DNA of 64,000 nucleotides. It comes from Sclerurus mexicanus. Taxonomy: Eukaryota > Chordata > Aves > Passeriformes > Furnariidae. The stretch's first letter is position 1, and every line of letters starts with the position of its first letter. The DNA is taken from assembly GCA_013396755.1 (NCBI GenBank), contig VWZF01001696.1:558001-622000 (forward strand). The letters run 5' to 3'. Under the pieces are notes generated by a model, which was not told the origin of the DNA, ran no database searches, and saw only the letters and a list, made by a program, of their open reading frames with translations. The translations under genes were made by a program, and so were the position numbers. Positions 40,833 through 52,825 of this stretch are shown here, in pieces.

Positions 40833-43190
40833 TGTTATCATTTGGCTCTGCTTCTTGTCCTAAGGAACTACTGTGAGTCCAGTGCATCTGGATTTGAGTA
40901 ACACACTGAAGCACATTCTTTGCTGAATATCAGTGGTCTCTGAATACAGTTTGAATGGATTTGGGGAAACATCTTGGGGTATTTTATCTCCAGCTTTCGA
41001 GATTTTGGAAATCAGCATGACTGGTCATACATAATAACAGACTCTCATATTTTGTGTTTGTTTTGGCTTTGTAAGAGACACAAGGCTGTTGTTTCCAGCT
41101 CTTCTCAGCTTTTCAGGATCTCACTTGAAATCACAGTATTGCAGCATAAGCTTTTGGTATGAATAGTGCTGCTAAAGATGAAGTATTTTAGAGAAAATAT
41201 TTTTCTGGTGGTGTGAACTTTACTTTCCCTTTATTTTGAAAGCACACATGTTGTAGATACAAAACCATTGACAATTTATTAAGGGTTTTGAAATTTGATT
41301 GAAGACTGCGAAAGATGTCTTGCGGAAAAAGACTCGACACATTTGTGTCTTGTAATTTATTATTATATTCCCCTGTGTCCAAGAGTGGAGTTATAGAGCA
41401 GCAGCATGTTAATAGGAAAAACACAAATGTGCTTTCAATAATATGCTTTATGTTGAAGTGCATTTTTATATGTTTGACAAATATATTAGGAATTTAAAAG
41501 AATAATGATACAGTATATGTGTATTTTCACAGGGGCTTATTATTTTTAAGTTGTTCATGTTTTTTAATTTAAAGAATTATTTTAAAAGTGTTCAAAAGCA
41601 GTTTGATCCTATAAATCAATTATCTGCTCCTTATAAAAGTAGTTTTTTCCTCTCTATAATGTCTTATATTTTTCTTATTTTACCATTTTACTTATTTTTC
41701 ATGACTTTTATCAGTGGAGAGAGTTCTTTGTGTATAGGGTTTTTCGTTTTCAGTTTTGGTGGGTGTTTTTTTGAGAAAATCTGAAATTTTGAAGCTACGC
41801 TTTTAGGTCATAAATTTTTGCATGTTATTTACGTATTCCCAGATCTCTATAATACTAGTGCAATAAAGTTGTGTACTGGAGTATGGCAGCTCAAGAATGG
41901 CATAATTAGGTAATAATAAAGAAGCAGCAATGACATAGGATAATCAAGGAGAAATTATTTTTAAAGATATAACAGAGTACTGAACTACAGATGTCCCTAG
42001 TGTCAGCGTTGCTGGCATAAAACTTTTTTTGAGCTCGTTTGGGGAGTTTATTTATTTATGTCTTAATTTTTGTGTTCTGTTGTATGAGTGTTTATGAATA
42101 GATTAACTGACATTTTACATTATAAACCTTTTATATTGTTGTAAGTTCACTCACAAGTTTGTGTGCCAGTGGTCTGTATCATACTGAATTTTAATGGGAA
42201 TTTTAAAATCAAGTCATTTTTCAAGATTGTGTACTTTTCCCAATTCACGCATTTTTGCAGCTTTTAAAATATTCACCAAATTGAAGACTTACAACTTTCA
42301 GTGCCTTTCAATCGAGATGTTTGATTTAGAGCTTCTCAGTGTATCATTCAAGTTCCAGCTCAGCAGAGCTGCATTTGCAGTACAGTTCCTGCTCTCAGCT
42401 TGTGAGAGCAGAGCGTGAAAGAACTGCTGTCATGGCCAGCTGCTGATGGCTTGAAATTTAGCAAAGCATGGGACAGACAGGAGGGTGAAAGGGACCTTAA
42501 GCCTTAGATGTGGGGAGGAGCACATGGGAATGTAGCTTTGTATGAAAGGGTTTGAGGTTAAGGAAGAATTCAAATACGGAACCTAAAGAAAGGACATCAA
42601 AGCCAAGAGACAGAACATGGATGATAGCAAAAAAATGGACAGGGAAGAAAGGCAGCAAAGGGTAGGTACGTGGTGAGAATAGGAAAATCAGCAGGTTAGC
42701 CAAGACAGGTGTATGAGAGGATCTTGCTACAGCAGGACCTTGGTGGATGCTAGATGCATGAATTAAGTGGTCTTGGATATACAGTAATGTGTTCTGTGAT
42801 GGAAGACCATCAAGAAAACTAGGATCAAGAAGCTGAAACTGGGAAGAAAGACAGGAAAAGAAAGTAGAGGCTGTGGATGAGCAGAAATGTTGTTAAGCAC
42901 TTGGTCTGTGTGCTGGAGCTGAGATTTTTTCCCGCCTGAACATTACTCTATTGCTGAGCAAATAGCTGTGCAAAGTGTGTTGTGTTTTGCCTGTGGCAGG
43001 CCAGCACACATAGGAGAGAGTTGCTTTTTGGTGTTATTAATGTTGAGTCCATTACTGAAAACTCAAGAGCTCTGTACCGTGGATCAGAGCTCACAGCCAG
43101 CATTTCAGGTGGCAGTCTACTTTGTGGATTTGTTGTTCTTGTTGCAATTTTGAAGATTATAAAGGTGCAAGGAAGGATGCTAAAAATAAA

Positions 43191-43222
43191 AACTGATAGA
43201 ACTGAAAGAACTGAAAGAACTG
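43191..43222. repeat. Nonamer tandem repeat (AACTGAAAG)
   Basis: Three and a half copies of a 9-bp unit (AACTGATAG, AACTGAAAG, AACTGAAAG, AACTG) in the long intron. Confidence 0.75.
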
Positions 43223-45268
43223 CAGTAGATATTGAAACTGCAAACTGCCTCGTTTATCCATATGATCATAATATGCTGTTTAGAAACAAGCTTGTGCATA
43301 TGATCATGTAGATGGTAAACTGTTAAAGATTTTGGGGATTAGAAAGTGGTGCAACTTGTATTTCACAATCAGCATCTAAATATTTGCAGAAAAAGAGTAA
43401 AAAAGTAATCTCTTGATGTAAAGGTATCTTTTTTCCTTGCCTGCTTTGTTTGGGCTTCTATTAGATCACTACTCTTACTAGCACACAGGCATCTGTGTAT
43501 TATAAAGATGCGTTTTATAAAGTAAGATAGTGAAGATGTATTGCCAAAAGTGTACATAAAAAATGTTTTCAAAAGACATAGAGCATGAAGTGTAGAGAGA
43601 ATTGGCAATAAATATCTGATTTTTATGATGTTAGGATTTTCACCTGGTAACTTTTAAATTATTTGCAAAGAGCTTGTAGCAATATTGTTAGGGAAGTATG
43701 TGAAGAGTTGTTCCATTTAAAAACCTAACTCTGGGACCTAATAATTTAAAGACTTAAAAAATCACTTGTGCATTCAAAAAGAAGTATTATCAAACTGTCC
43801 CACTAACATATTTTAGATGACCAATGTTCTCTGTCAAAGTGAGAATGAAAAATATCTGAAGTGCAGGTATGGATATAAACCTCATTGAGAAGCAACTATT
43901 TTCTTTAAGATTTAAAGCTAACCTTTGAAGTGATAGTTTAGATTTAGGTTTGGTGGGCATTTTGTTTCCATGTTAGAGGCATTGTAGGCTAAATAGCAGA
44001 ATAATTGACTTTTTTTTCCCTGATAAAATTCAAAAATATCTCTTTATTTTAGATCAAGTTTTTATATACTACTGTTATTGCAAGAGAGCATTAGGAAGAG
44101 TTGTTCTCATTTCTAATGACACTATTGCATTTTTATTAATACACTATGACAATGCCAAAAAGGGTGACAAAGCCCAAAGTTCAGAGCTCATAGGTATATT
44201 CAGTTTAAACCTGGTGCTAGCACAAAAGTATTTCAGCCTTGTTCCTACTGTATCTGTCTCATATCTAGCATACATCATTCTCTTATGTCCCTCCAAATAT
44301 CACCTGTACACTTCCTCTTTGTAAAGAAAATTGTGCTCCAAATTGCACTGTCCATTATTCTTTCTCCTGTAATTCTTGCCTTGTCCTTTTCTTCCCCAAG
44401 TGCACAAGTACCTCAGTTCTCTATCACAGATAACTATTGGTAGTTTTCTCTTACCAAGTCAGCGTTCTACAGGTGTAACATATTTAATCAAACTGTGGTG
44501 GCTTCCTTAGTTTTCAATAAATTCATATAGACTCACCATGGTGTTATGCTTTGCTGCCTTTTCTCTCAAATCCTACCCACAGTGCCTCCCTTGACCTGAT
44601 AGGCTGATGGCTTACAGACCACTATAATTCATGGGCTTATTCTTGATGTACACAGGTTAAATGTTTGTCCCAAGTGAAATAGAACATTGCAGCCTTGAGC
44701 CTGCTGTTGGTACTGTTTGCTCTATTTGTGTGGCTGTTTTCCCTGGTGCTCTATTATCTATTACCAGCTGCTGTGCCTCTGTCTGTATGGTACCTGTTGT
44801 CACAGCGTTGATCTTTGCAGATTCTAGAGTGTGGTTGACTGTTCTGTCCTTAAACAGAGATAAGTGCCTGTTCTGTGGGGTGTTCTTCCTCCCGTTGTCA
44901 TTAGCTGTAGTCCTGTGTGTTTGCTATGGACATGGTAGGGAGGAGGAGGGCTGTGAGTGCAATGCCATGGGTTCCATTCTTGGAGGATGACCAGACAAAG
45001 AAAAAAGCAGATAGTGCACACAATGAATTCTGAAATGCAATTCCTGAAAAAGCAGAGGTCCAAATAAGTGCATTATTATGCGGTTTTGTTTTTATATTAA
45101 TAGACTACATCGCTTTCAAATTGAGACATTAATTTGAATCATAGTAAAGGTTTTGTATTTGCTTCATCAAGCTACTGCACGTTAAAATTCATGCATAGAG
45201 AAGTAGTCATTCATATGACTTTCTCTGTTTGAGAGATTACACATTTCTTTCTATTCATATTCTTCCAG

Positions 45269-45336
45269 GTGACTTGGATTATTACTGGCTGGATCCTGCC
45301 ACGTGGCACAGCAGGGAGACATCCCCTATTAGTTCG
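45269..45336 (+). CDS. RIMS1: RIMS1 exon: RIM1-specific segment before PDZ
   Basis: This 68-bp exon completes the Gly codon left open at 16610 and reads DLDYYWLDPATWHSRETSPI followed by two Ser. It is strongly conserved in RIM1; RIM2 has a related but different exon here. It lies just before the PDZ domain, in the region of alternative splicing between zinc finger and PDZ. The acceptor is ttcttccag and the donor is tcg|gtaaga. Its length leaves remainder two on division by three, so skipping it would shift the frame into the PDZ exon. It must therefore be included or swapped for an exon of matching phase. The aromatic, Trp-rich sequence is unusual against the charged linker around it. Confidence 0.95.
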
Positions 45337-46087
45337 GTAAGAAATAGGAAAAAAGAGGTTCATAAGTATGAATTGAAATGTTTGCTAATTATTTCATCTC
45401 AGCATAGTTATTTGGCTTTAAAAAATATTCTATACAAATGACATGAAAGTTTGGTTTAGAGTACCACGGAAATGGAAATCAGAAAGAAATTTCATGAAAA
45501 TGTGTATTTGTCAAGTTGCCTGAATTTTTACTTGAATTTAATTCTTTCATAGTCACAACACTAGATTTCGCTACAAACCACAAAAAAAGCAGTTTTGTGA
45601 TGCTGCAGTGTGATGCTGCTCTGGGAGAGATTAGTGATTTTTTCTATTGGCCTGGAGTTGGAGAGGATCATTTCAATTTTATTATATAGTGAACGCCCTT
45701 ATGGTAGAGCTGCATAACATGTATTATTCTAAATAACAGAATTTCTAAATGAGCTTTTCAGGGTCATGTAACTTAAAAGTAAATGTTTAATTTTGTTACC
45801 TACGGTGTGTTTTAAATGTTTAATTCTATTGAACTTTAAAATGTATTATAATTCCACCCTGCAGACTTAGTGCTGAGATTTTCTTACAGACGGCGTAGAT
45901 GTTTAATGTTGCCAGAGTCCAATGGATGTAATAATAGATCACTCAGGTGCAATATGTAACACATCTGAAGGATGTTTGTGTCTACTGTGATGTAATGATA
46001 CAGAAATTTTACTGGTTTATACATGTGCATCTAAATACTGGAAGATGGTCATACTTCTTTAATTCCACCGCTTGCGTTTTTCAACAG
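45337..46087 (+). other. RIMS1: Intron, 751 bp
   Basis: Donor gtaaga, acceptor cgtttttcaacag. AT-rich, with no repeat family or extra coding block seen. Confidence 0.9.
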
Positions 46088-46198
46088 CATCCCGTAACGT
46101 GGCAGCCTTCCAAAGAGGGAGATCGCTTAATTGGCCGTGTTATTCTTAACAAGAGAACAACTATGCCAAAAGAATCAGGTGCATTGCTGGGGCTAAAA
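46088..46198 (+). CDS. RIMS1: RIMS1 exon: start of PDZ domain
   Basis: A 111-bp exon of exactly 37 codons, phase 0 at both ends. It reads HPVTWQPSKEGDRLIGRVIL, then NKRTTMPKESGALLGLK. This is the first beta strand of the RIM PDZ domain and the start of the carboxylate-binding loop (L-G-L-K-V-V-G-G across the next junction). The RIM PDZ domain binds the C terminus of ELKS/CAST and of N- and P/Q-type Ca2+ channels. The TTMPKESG stretch is RIM1-type. Flanked by ttcaacag and gtaagt, a strong donor. As a phase-0 cassette it could be skipped without a frameshift, but that would destroy the PDZ fold. Confidence 0.97.
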
Positions 46199-48149
46199 GT
46201 AAGTATTACATGGTTTGTGTGCTAAATGAAAGTTCCACTAACCTTAGACATAGAGGTCTAACACACTAAATCAAGGGACTTTCCAATCATACGTTTTTTT
46301 GACAAAAAATATATTCCTCTTTTTGAGTAAGTTTTGAAAGCAATACAGATAAATATGAATATAAATATATTTGCTCCTTTTATGCAGTCTTCCAATCTTC
46401 CATGACAAAGGAGTTGAACAGTTTTGATTAAAAGGAGTATGTTTATTCAGCTTCCTGTCTGCAAGATATATACTGCCCATTGCAATACACAAATGGAGCC
46501 TTTTCTGGCTCTACTGTTTGCTCCACTTGATTAATTCAGTCAAGTAATTCATCTTACAATTCACATACGTAAATGTCTTATGAATGCAAATGTTTACAAG
46601 TTCAGTGTTTAAAATCCTCACAGCCATTGGAAAACAAATTTTGGAGAAAGAAACTAAAAATTTACACAAAAATTTGCAAAAGAACATCTTAAATCATAGA
46701 AGTAGTAGTAGTAGCAGTAATAGTCAATGCGATTCCTGAATCCGGTGCCCCAAAACAGAGATGTTGACAGAACTATCCAATTGATATATATCCTTAACTT
46801 AGTCAATTGTAGCAGACTTTTAGGTTTATGTCTCTAACTTACCAGAACACTTGAAAGAGAGAGAGTGCTACTTCTGAAACTTGTGGGGAGTACAGTGTAC
46901 CACTTCAAACATTTCTCTCTCCATGTATATTTTTAAATCTATGGAGTTCCAAAGATGACTGAGAGACTTTAGTTTGCATATCTTTCTCTCTCCACTGAGA
47001 ACAACAGAAGCAATCCAAAATGTGACATATTCCCACCTTGAAGCAAGATAGTGTGGCATGGTAATACAAAAGTGAAAACAGCTTCGCTCTATTAAATGAT
47101 TAGTAACTATTATAAACTTATAGCATAAATCTTGCTGGCAACAAGCAATTCTATTTGAATATGTGAGAAAAAAAAAGGTTGGTCCTAGTAGGAAATGTAG
47201 ATAGTAGAGTTTCTCTTTGATTTTTCAAGTTGCAGTTTTGTGTAATATGAACTAAGGCATTCTCGCTGATAGATTTTACTTACACAGTGTCATGTGGCAA
47301 CATTTTGGCAGGTAGGCTAACAGATCTTTTTGGATATTAAAGCTCCTACTAGTTATTGTGATTGCAACATGGGAAGCTAATACCTAATGAACCAACATTC
47401 CACTGTTTCATTTTATTATAAGACTCTGACAGGTTATTCCTGACCAAAAAAATCAAAAAGCCCTACCCGGCTGGAAAGACTAAGATAGCTAAAGAGAATA
47501 GCAGGTCATCAACACCACACTTTCTTTGCTTATATTTTATTTAAAATCTGATCCATTGAGGGCACATTTTTTTCCCCTGATGTTCTTGAACTCTGTATCA
47601 TGTAGTCATCTTCAAAAACAGGTATGTTCAGTTCTGTTTAACAAAAGCAAGAAGTTGCTGGTTTGTCATGTCATGTGCTTGGATGAGAGGGCCTGAGTTC
47701 ACATTCTTGTGAGCTGGTTGCTCATGTTTCATAGCACTGTATTTACTAAGTTTTCAATTGTTCTACCAATTGCATTTTGGGATTTAGTACACTTGATTTA
47801 TGCACACTTGCAGTTTAAATTTGAGCACAACACCTTTATTTGTAAAAAGTGCATTTGCTTGGTTCTTTATTAAGAAGTGTTCTTTCTGCAACAAATGTAG
47901 ATACTTAGCTTACTTTGTAAGATTGGTTAATCAAACACATCTAAGGGAATATCAATTTTATTCATTCTGTGTAAGCTTTACTTCCTTTTATCTTTAGGCC
48001 TCTGTGAAACCCAAATTGGCAATAGGTATGCTTATGCATATTTCAGGTTTAATTTTAAAAATAATGTGAAAACTGATCTGTCTATGTAATTATGCTTGAT
48101 ATGATGTCTGGTTTGTGACTTGGAAACTCACCGATTTGTGATTAACCAG
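46199..48149 (+). other. RIMS1: Intron, 1951 bp
   Basis: Donor gtaagt, acceptor gtgattaaccag. It holds an (AGT)n-like run at 46701-46723 and otherwise AT-rich unassigned sequence. Confidence 0.9.
46701..46723. repeat. (AGT)n imperfect trinucleotide repeat
   Basis: About seven AGT units with one GCAG interruption, inside a PDZ intron. Confidence 0.75.
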
Positions 48150-48249
48150 GTTGTTGGAGGAAAAATGACAGAATTAGGACGACTCGGTGCCTTCATTACC
48201 AAAGTGAAGAAAGGTAGCTTGGCTGATGTGGTGGGGCATCTCAGAGCAG
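48150..48249 (+). CDS. RIMS1: RIMS1 exon: PDZ domain, middle part
   Basis: A 100-bp exon reading VVGGKMTELGRLGAFITKVK, then KGSLADVVGHLRA plus the first base of a Gly codon. It completes the carboxylate-binding loop and second strand of the PDZ domain, with the F-I-T-K-V-x-x-G-S-L-A-D core typical of PDZ folds. It continues in frame as AGDEV in the next exon. Acceptor aaccag, donor gtaaat. A conservative change from mammalian Asp to Glu is seen in MTELG. Confidence 0.97.
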
Positions 48250-49484
48250 GTAAATCAATCAGTTGCATATAAAATATATTGTCTTTCAATAATGGCCTAT
48301 TAAATGCAAATGTTAATTTTTATTAACATTGGTCATGTGATATGCTAATATTCCTAAAATACAATACTGTATTGTAATTATGGAATGCCAAGGTTGCCTA
48401 CATTTCTTATTTATTATTAGCTGCAATTCCTTGGATGTATTAGCAAAATAAAATAAACTCGTCAGCAATACTGGTGTCAGGACTGAGTGTCACTGTTAAA
48501 TTTCTATTTGCCAGCTCAGGAGCTGCTTGTTACACTCTACAGAAGCAATGCAAACATTTTCTTTTAAACTGATTGTGACAAGCAAAACTCACTACAGTTA
48601 CTTTACCTATACTATAGTGTCACCTGAAGGATGACACACTGCATACACAGTGGATTTTATTAGTGCTTCTTTCAGTGTGAATTGTTACAAATAAAAATGG
48701 AAAACAAGCCAAGAAAATGGTTCTGAAATATTTCATTTCTGTAAGATATACATGTTGCACTTAGAAATAAATGGATGTGCTGCTGGCACTTTTTGAGCTT
48801 CTAAATGAAGCCAGAATTATGCACAGCAGTTGGTTTTCAAAGTTACTTCTTGGTGGTTTATATTTTTTACCATGGCTTTAAGCAACTACTTTCCAAGCGT
48901 TGTCTTAGCAAAGTCTGTTCATTGTCTCAGGAACCCAGAAGCTCTAATGCCAGCTTGTATAAATTTAGGATAATTGTGTGAAGCAAATAGAAAGAAAGAA
49001 GTACAAAGGATGATGAGTCACTAAAAATATTGTCATTTTTTTGGCATTTGTTAATTTTTATTTTTTACTGAGTCAATATATGCAGGATTGATAGCACCAA
49101 ATATTATAGTTGCTTATAGATTTTAAATGCAACTTCTAATTACAGAAAATAAGTTTCTCTCCACTAATCTTGAACTATTTGGACTGAAATAATAAATTTC
49201 TAATGTCTGGTCTAGAGATTTTTTTTTTAAATCAAGGCTATTTTTAATTTCTAAAAATAGTTTTAGAGCCACAATTATTTCACAGCAAAAACACATTGTT
49301 TTGCACATATTTTCAATGATTGGAAGTCTGTTCATCCTACTGTATGGGAATAAAACACAAAAAAAGGCATCTCCTTACTGTTTGGAGAACACTCTTTTGT
49401 CCTTACAAAAGAACTCCAAAATTTGTCTAGTTGATTAATCTTTGAGTAATTGTACAAACCTCTTGAATTTTAATAACAGCAAAT

Positions 49485-49720
49485 CCAGTCTTGCATGAGG
49501 AATAGAACATCCCAGTGCAGCAGGAAGCACTGGGAGCCAATCAGCCAGAAAGCAGCTTGGCAGAGAAGTCTCTGGAGGTGCTGCAGGACACTCAGTTGAA
49601 CATGAGTCAGCAAAGCACCCTCCCAGCAGGTGCCAGTCATGCAGACGGCTGTGGTAACACGGTTGTAGCCAGTGGATTGAGGGAGGTGGTTGTTGCTGTC
49701 TGTTGAGTACTTGCTGTTGA
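49485..49720 (+). mobile_element. LINE reverse-transcriptase C-terminal remnant (CR1/jockey-like), + strand
   Basis: The frame reads LGANQPESSLAEKSLEVLQD, then TQLNMSQQSTLPAG and ASGLREVVVAV. It matches the region after the polymerase core in avian non-LTR elements, where the family has L-G-A-x-x-L-E-S-S-x-A-E-K-D-L-G-V-L-x-D-x-K-L-N-M-S-Q-Q. It is in sense orientation, short and diverged, with a stop at 49704-49706. It is a fossil inside the PDZ intron. Confidence 0.8.
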
Positions 49721-49894
49721 GAAAAGACTATTGAAATGTCCAATTCTTATTTTTGCCTGGCTAGTAGGAGGCAGTAGAGACCCCAGAGCTGAAACTGTTC
49801 TTGGGAGTGGTCACACAAGGATCTACACGCACAAGCTGGAATGAGTGAAATCCTGTTTGTGAAAACTCTTTTTCTTGTAACTAGAGAAATCAGT

Positions 49895-50075
49895 TTAGAC
49901 TTGGAAGAGGTTGCCCAGGGGAGGTATATCCTTCCTTTGAGAAACTCAGATCTTATCTGGTCAAATTCCTGAGCAACCTGGTCAATTCTTTGATGCTGGC
50001 CCTATTTTGAGCAGGGGTTGGAACTAGCTGATCCCCAGAGGTATCTCCCAATCCAAATTACTATTTCAGAAATCA
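49895..50075 (+). mobile_element. CR1-type LINE 3' end, + strand
   Basis: The order gaagaggttgcccagggga, cctgagcaacctggtcaa, tttgagcaggggttggaact, agctgatccccagaggt, atctcccaatccaaatta and ctatttc follows the sense CR1 3' end. It lies about 180 bp after the polymerase remnant in the same orientation, so the two may be parts of one insertion with an internal deletion. Confidence 0.78.
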
Positions 50076-50401
50076 ACATAAAAAAAGCCCAGAGATTTGC
50101 AGTCTAAGTCTGAAAACTGTCACTGCTGAATGTGAATCTATAAGTGGGGGTAGAATGCAAGATCCATTAATATTCTTTTCTAGAGGCATCTTAGATATCC
50201 TGGGATATATGCCTCACTTGCAGAAGTGCCTTCATAAGGGTGCAAGTGTCCTTATGTACATCTGCCAGCCGGCTTTGTGCAGATATCTTGGTTATCCCAA
50301 ACATGCAGTGTAAGGTTCACAGATTGCCTTGCAACTCTGAGCTACTACAGTGGGATGTAAGACCAGGGTGTTCATCTCACCTGAATTTGTAGCAGTGTGT
50401 C

Positions 50402-50560
50402 ACAGGATCATAGAACAGTTGAGGTGGGTAGGAACCCCTTGAGATCTCTAGTCCGGCCCCACTGCTTAAGGAGAGTCAGCTAGAGCAGCTTGCACAGGAC
50501 CATGTCAGGTTGCATTTTGCATATGTCCGAGTTTTGTCTATCTAAGTGGGGGTTTCCTGT
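50402..50560 (-). mobile_element. CR1-type LINE 3' end, minus strand
   Basis: The + strand reads caggatcatagaacagttga, ggtgggtaggaac, ccttgagatctctagtc, gagagtcagctagagcagct and ttgcacaggaccatgtcagg. This is the reverse complement of a CR1 3' end. It faces the + strand copy about 330 bp upstream. Diverged, with its far edge unclear. Confidence 0.75.
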
Positions 50561-52502
50561 TTCCATGACTGTTCCTGAGAGCAGAAATTAGAATGTTAGT
50601 CTAACAGGCATCATCTTAGATGAAAGAGGCAATGTAAAAGGGCTTGGCTGGTCAAAAAGATAAGAACAAAGCAAAAGATGAATGGTGATCATTTGGTTAG
50701 AACTAGTAGAGGTGTCATTTCACTCAGATATCCATTTGGATCTAGTTTTCAGAAAGAGTAATTGGAGTTTGTTCTGTTAATTTAGCATTCTATGACGATC
50801 TGAAGTTTAATCATCTTGGTAATTATTTTTTTTAATTTTGATCTCCTAGTGGCTCTCAAACGTAAAAAAAAGCCGCTTAAGTCTTCTAAAATAGTGACAC
50901 AGACACCTTGCATGTTTCTCTTCAAGATTCTCAATTACGTTGCATGTATTTTGTCCTTAAAATGGGAAATATTCATTATTGTGTAAATTAGGTTTAAATC
51001 CTCATTTTTTTAGTGTTAGGAATTTCACATATTGTTTGTGTTTTTTTTTTACTTTTAAAATTATAACTATTACAAAGCCGGCCACATCTTTTTCCTTTTA
51101 ATGACTGGGATACTTTTATAAATTAAACCAGTTATCCCTAAAGAAATTAGATTTTATCTTAGGGAGAAAAAACCCCTCATGTTCGTTTATAATAGTTGTT
51201 AGCTTTAAAACAGAGTCAGAATTATAGAAGAAACAGTCTGTTTTCACTAATGTATACATTTTAAAGGAAATTCCTAGGCAGTATCTAATTCCTGTTCCCC
51301 CATGATGGAATATTATGTACTAAATATCAGAAATATTTAAAACATATCAGCTAAACAGCATGGTAGAAAATGAAACTTAAGTCAACAAATGCTTATTAAG
51401 TCTGTCATTTAGCAAGCCCTCAAGAATGCTTTGAAAGCCAGTGGAATATCCTGTGGATATTCCTGTAGATATATCCTGTGGAGTCCTTTCTTAAAATACC
51501 AAAATATAGACTGTTTTGGAAAAAGGACTGACAATCACTGAACAGAGAGAGAAATTGAAGCAATATGTTTTATTAGATAGGACTTCAGTTAGGATAGTTT
51601 TCCTTGGCTTTTTAACAAGTGCAGCTTTGATCATTTGGCTTGTGTCTCCTCAGAAAGAAGCAAAGCCAGAATCTGCAGGGTTGTTCCTGACTGAATCTGA
51701 TAAGCATAAAGTCATTGCCAATAATGACAATAAATATGATAAAATATTTGTGGCATCAGTAGTGGTGGTGAATTTTAGACTGCTGCATATGATGGGGTGT
51801 AAGACATTAAACTTACACTATGGTTCCTGCAGCTTAATTGTATATACTGATCTTTCTTCAGAAACAATACTTTAAGATTTTCAGCTTTTTATAAGGCCAA
51901 AATACAATGTAATGTACATACTATTTACTATTTCAAAAATGACAAGCTGAAAAAAGATTATCTAATTGACTTTCAGTTCATATTTTCCTTTGTGTGTCCC
52001 CCAACATCCTCAGGAGACAGGTGCTCACTCATTGCTTTTACTTTTGATTTGTTTGACACAGACAGTGAAGACTGTCCTTTCTGTAGCAAAATCAAATTGT
52101 AGAGTATATAAATTGTAATAAAATGTCATGATTTTTAAAGGTGTAATGGTAGGTATTTATATTTCTATTTTTTGAAGATTACCCTCTTTTCCCTGTTTAT
52201 TACTGCTAGTAATAAAGGCTCTTTTAAAAAGACTTTCATTTCATAGCACGGTAACAGGTCCTTTGTTATTTTGGAAATACTTAATATGTTTGCACAAGTG
52301 GTTTCTTTAATATGTTTTGTGTGTACAAAGTGTAGCTGTGTTCAGGAAAAGGAGCTTTGATAGTGTCTCAAAATCTTTTATCTGGGTTTCAGCACAGCTT
52401 TTTTAATTGTTTCAGGCAATGTTACTTGCTAATATAAATGTCATAAATTTCATTCTTTGTAGAAGAATATGTAAGTGAGATAAACTTCTCTTTAAATTCA
52501 AG

Positions 52503-52626
52503 GGGATGAAGTTCTAGAATGGAATGGTAAACCATTGCCTGGAGCTACAAATGAAGAAGTTTACAACATTATTTTAGAATCAAAATCAGAACCTCAAGTT
52601 GAAATTATTGTTTCAAGGCCTATTGG
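52503..52626 (+). CDS. RIMS1: RIMS1 exon: end of PDZ domain
   Basis: A 124-bp exon. It completes AGDEV and reads GDEVLEWNGKPLPGATNEEV, then YNIILESKSEPQVEIIVSRP and I. It carries the L-E-W-N-G core, the alpha-B helix that lines the peptide groove (NEEVYNIILES) and the last beta strand of the RIM PDZ. It ends on two bases of a Gly codon; the donor is gtaagg. Reading on into the intron meets TAA at once (52628-52630). The acceptor is tttaaattcaag. Confidence 0.97.
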
Positions 52627-52810
52627 GTAAGGCTAAAGTCTTGCTTCTTAAGCACAGTTATTACTTCTGCTAATGGGTCTTCTAAAGGGATTACTTGTGA
52701 GTTCATTATTTTTTATTGCTTAATAATGGAGTATAATTCACTTTCTATTACTGACATTCTGTATTTTCCATTTTCTTCACTACCATTTACAGTCTTGGAT
52801 CTTTGCAGTG

Positions 52811-52825
52811 ATACATATATATATA
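52811..52825. repeat. (TA)-rich short tract
   Basis: A 15-bp alternating TA/CA run in the intron after the PDZ exons. Confidence 0.6.

Larger units (their letters stand above)
16611..45268 (+). other. RIMS1: Intron, 28,658 bp (the longest in the window)
   Basis: Donor gtaagg, acceptor catattcttccag. It separates the large linker exon from the RIM1-specific 68-bp exon, the region where RIM genes are known to splice alternatively. It carries CR1-type pieces near 17882, 25078, 29830, 35600 and 39570 and several simple repeats. Slightly more GC-rich, unassigned stretches occur near 20860-21200, 27170-27480, 28820-29190 and 30940-31700. I recognised no further RIM coding block in it, but a small exon could be missed by eye. 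Confidence 0.88.
48250..52502 (+). other. RIMS1: Intron, 4253 bp
   Basis: Donor gtaaat, acceptor tttaaattcaag. It splits the PDZ domain and carries three LINE remnants between 49485 and 50560. A 119-codon open frame at 51516-51875 is discussed as a finding, not called a gene. Confidence 0.9.

Noticed and set aside
44661..44990. Cys- and Val-rich 109-codon open frame just upstream of the 45269 exon
   Set aside because: No family match, no splice-site arrangement linking it to RIMS1, and a stop before the real exon.
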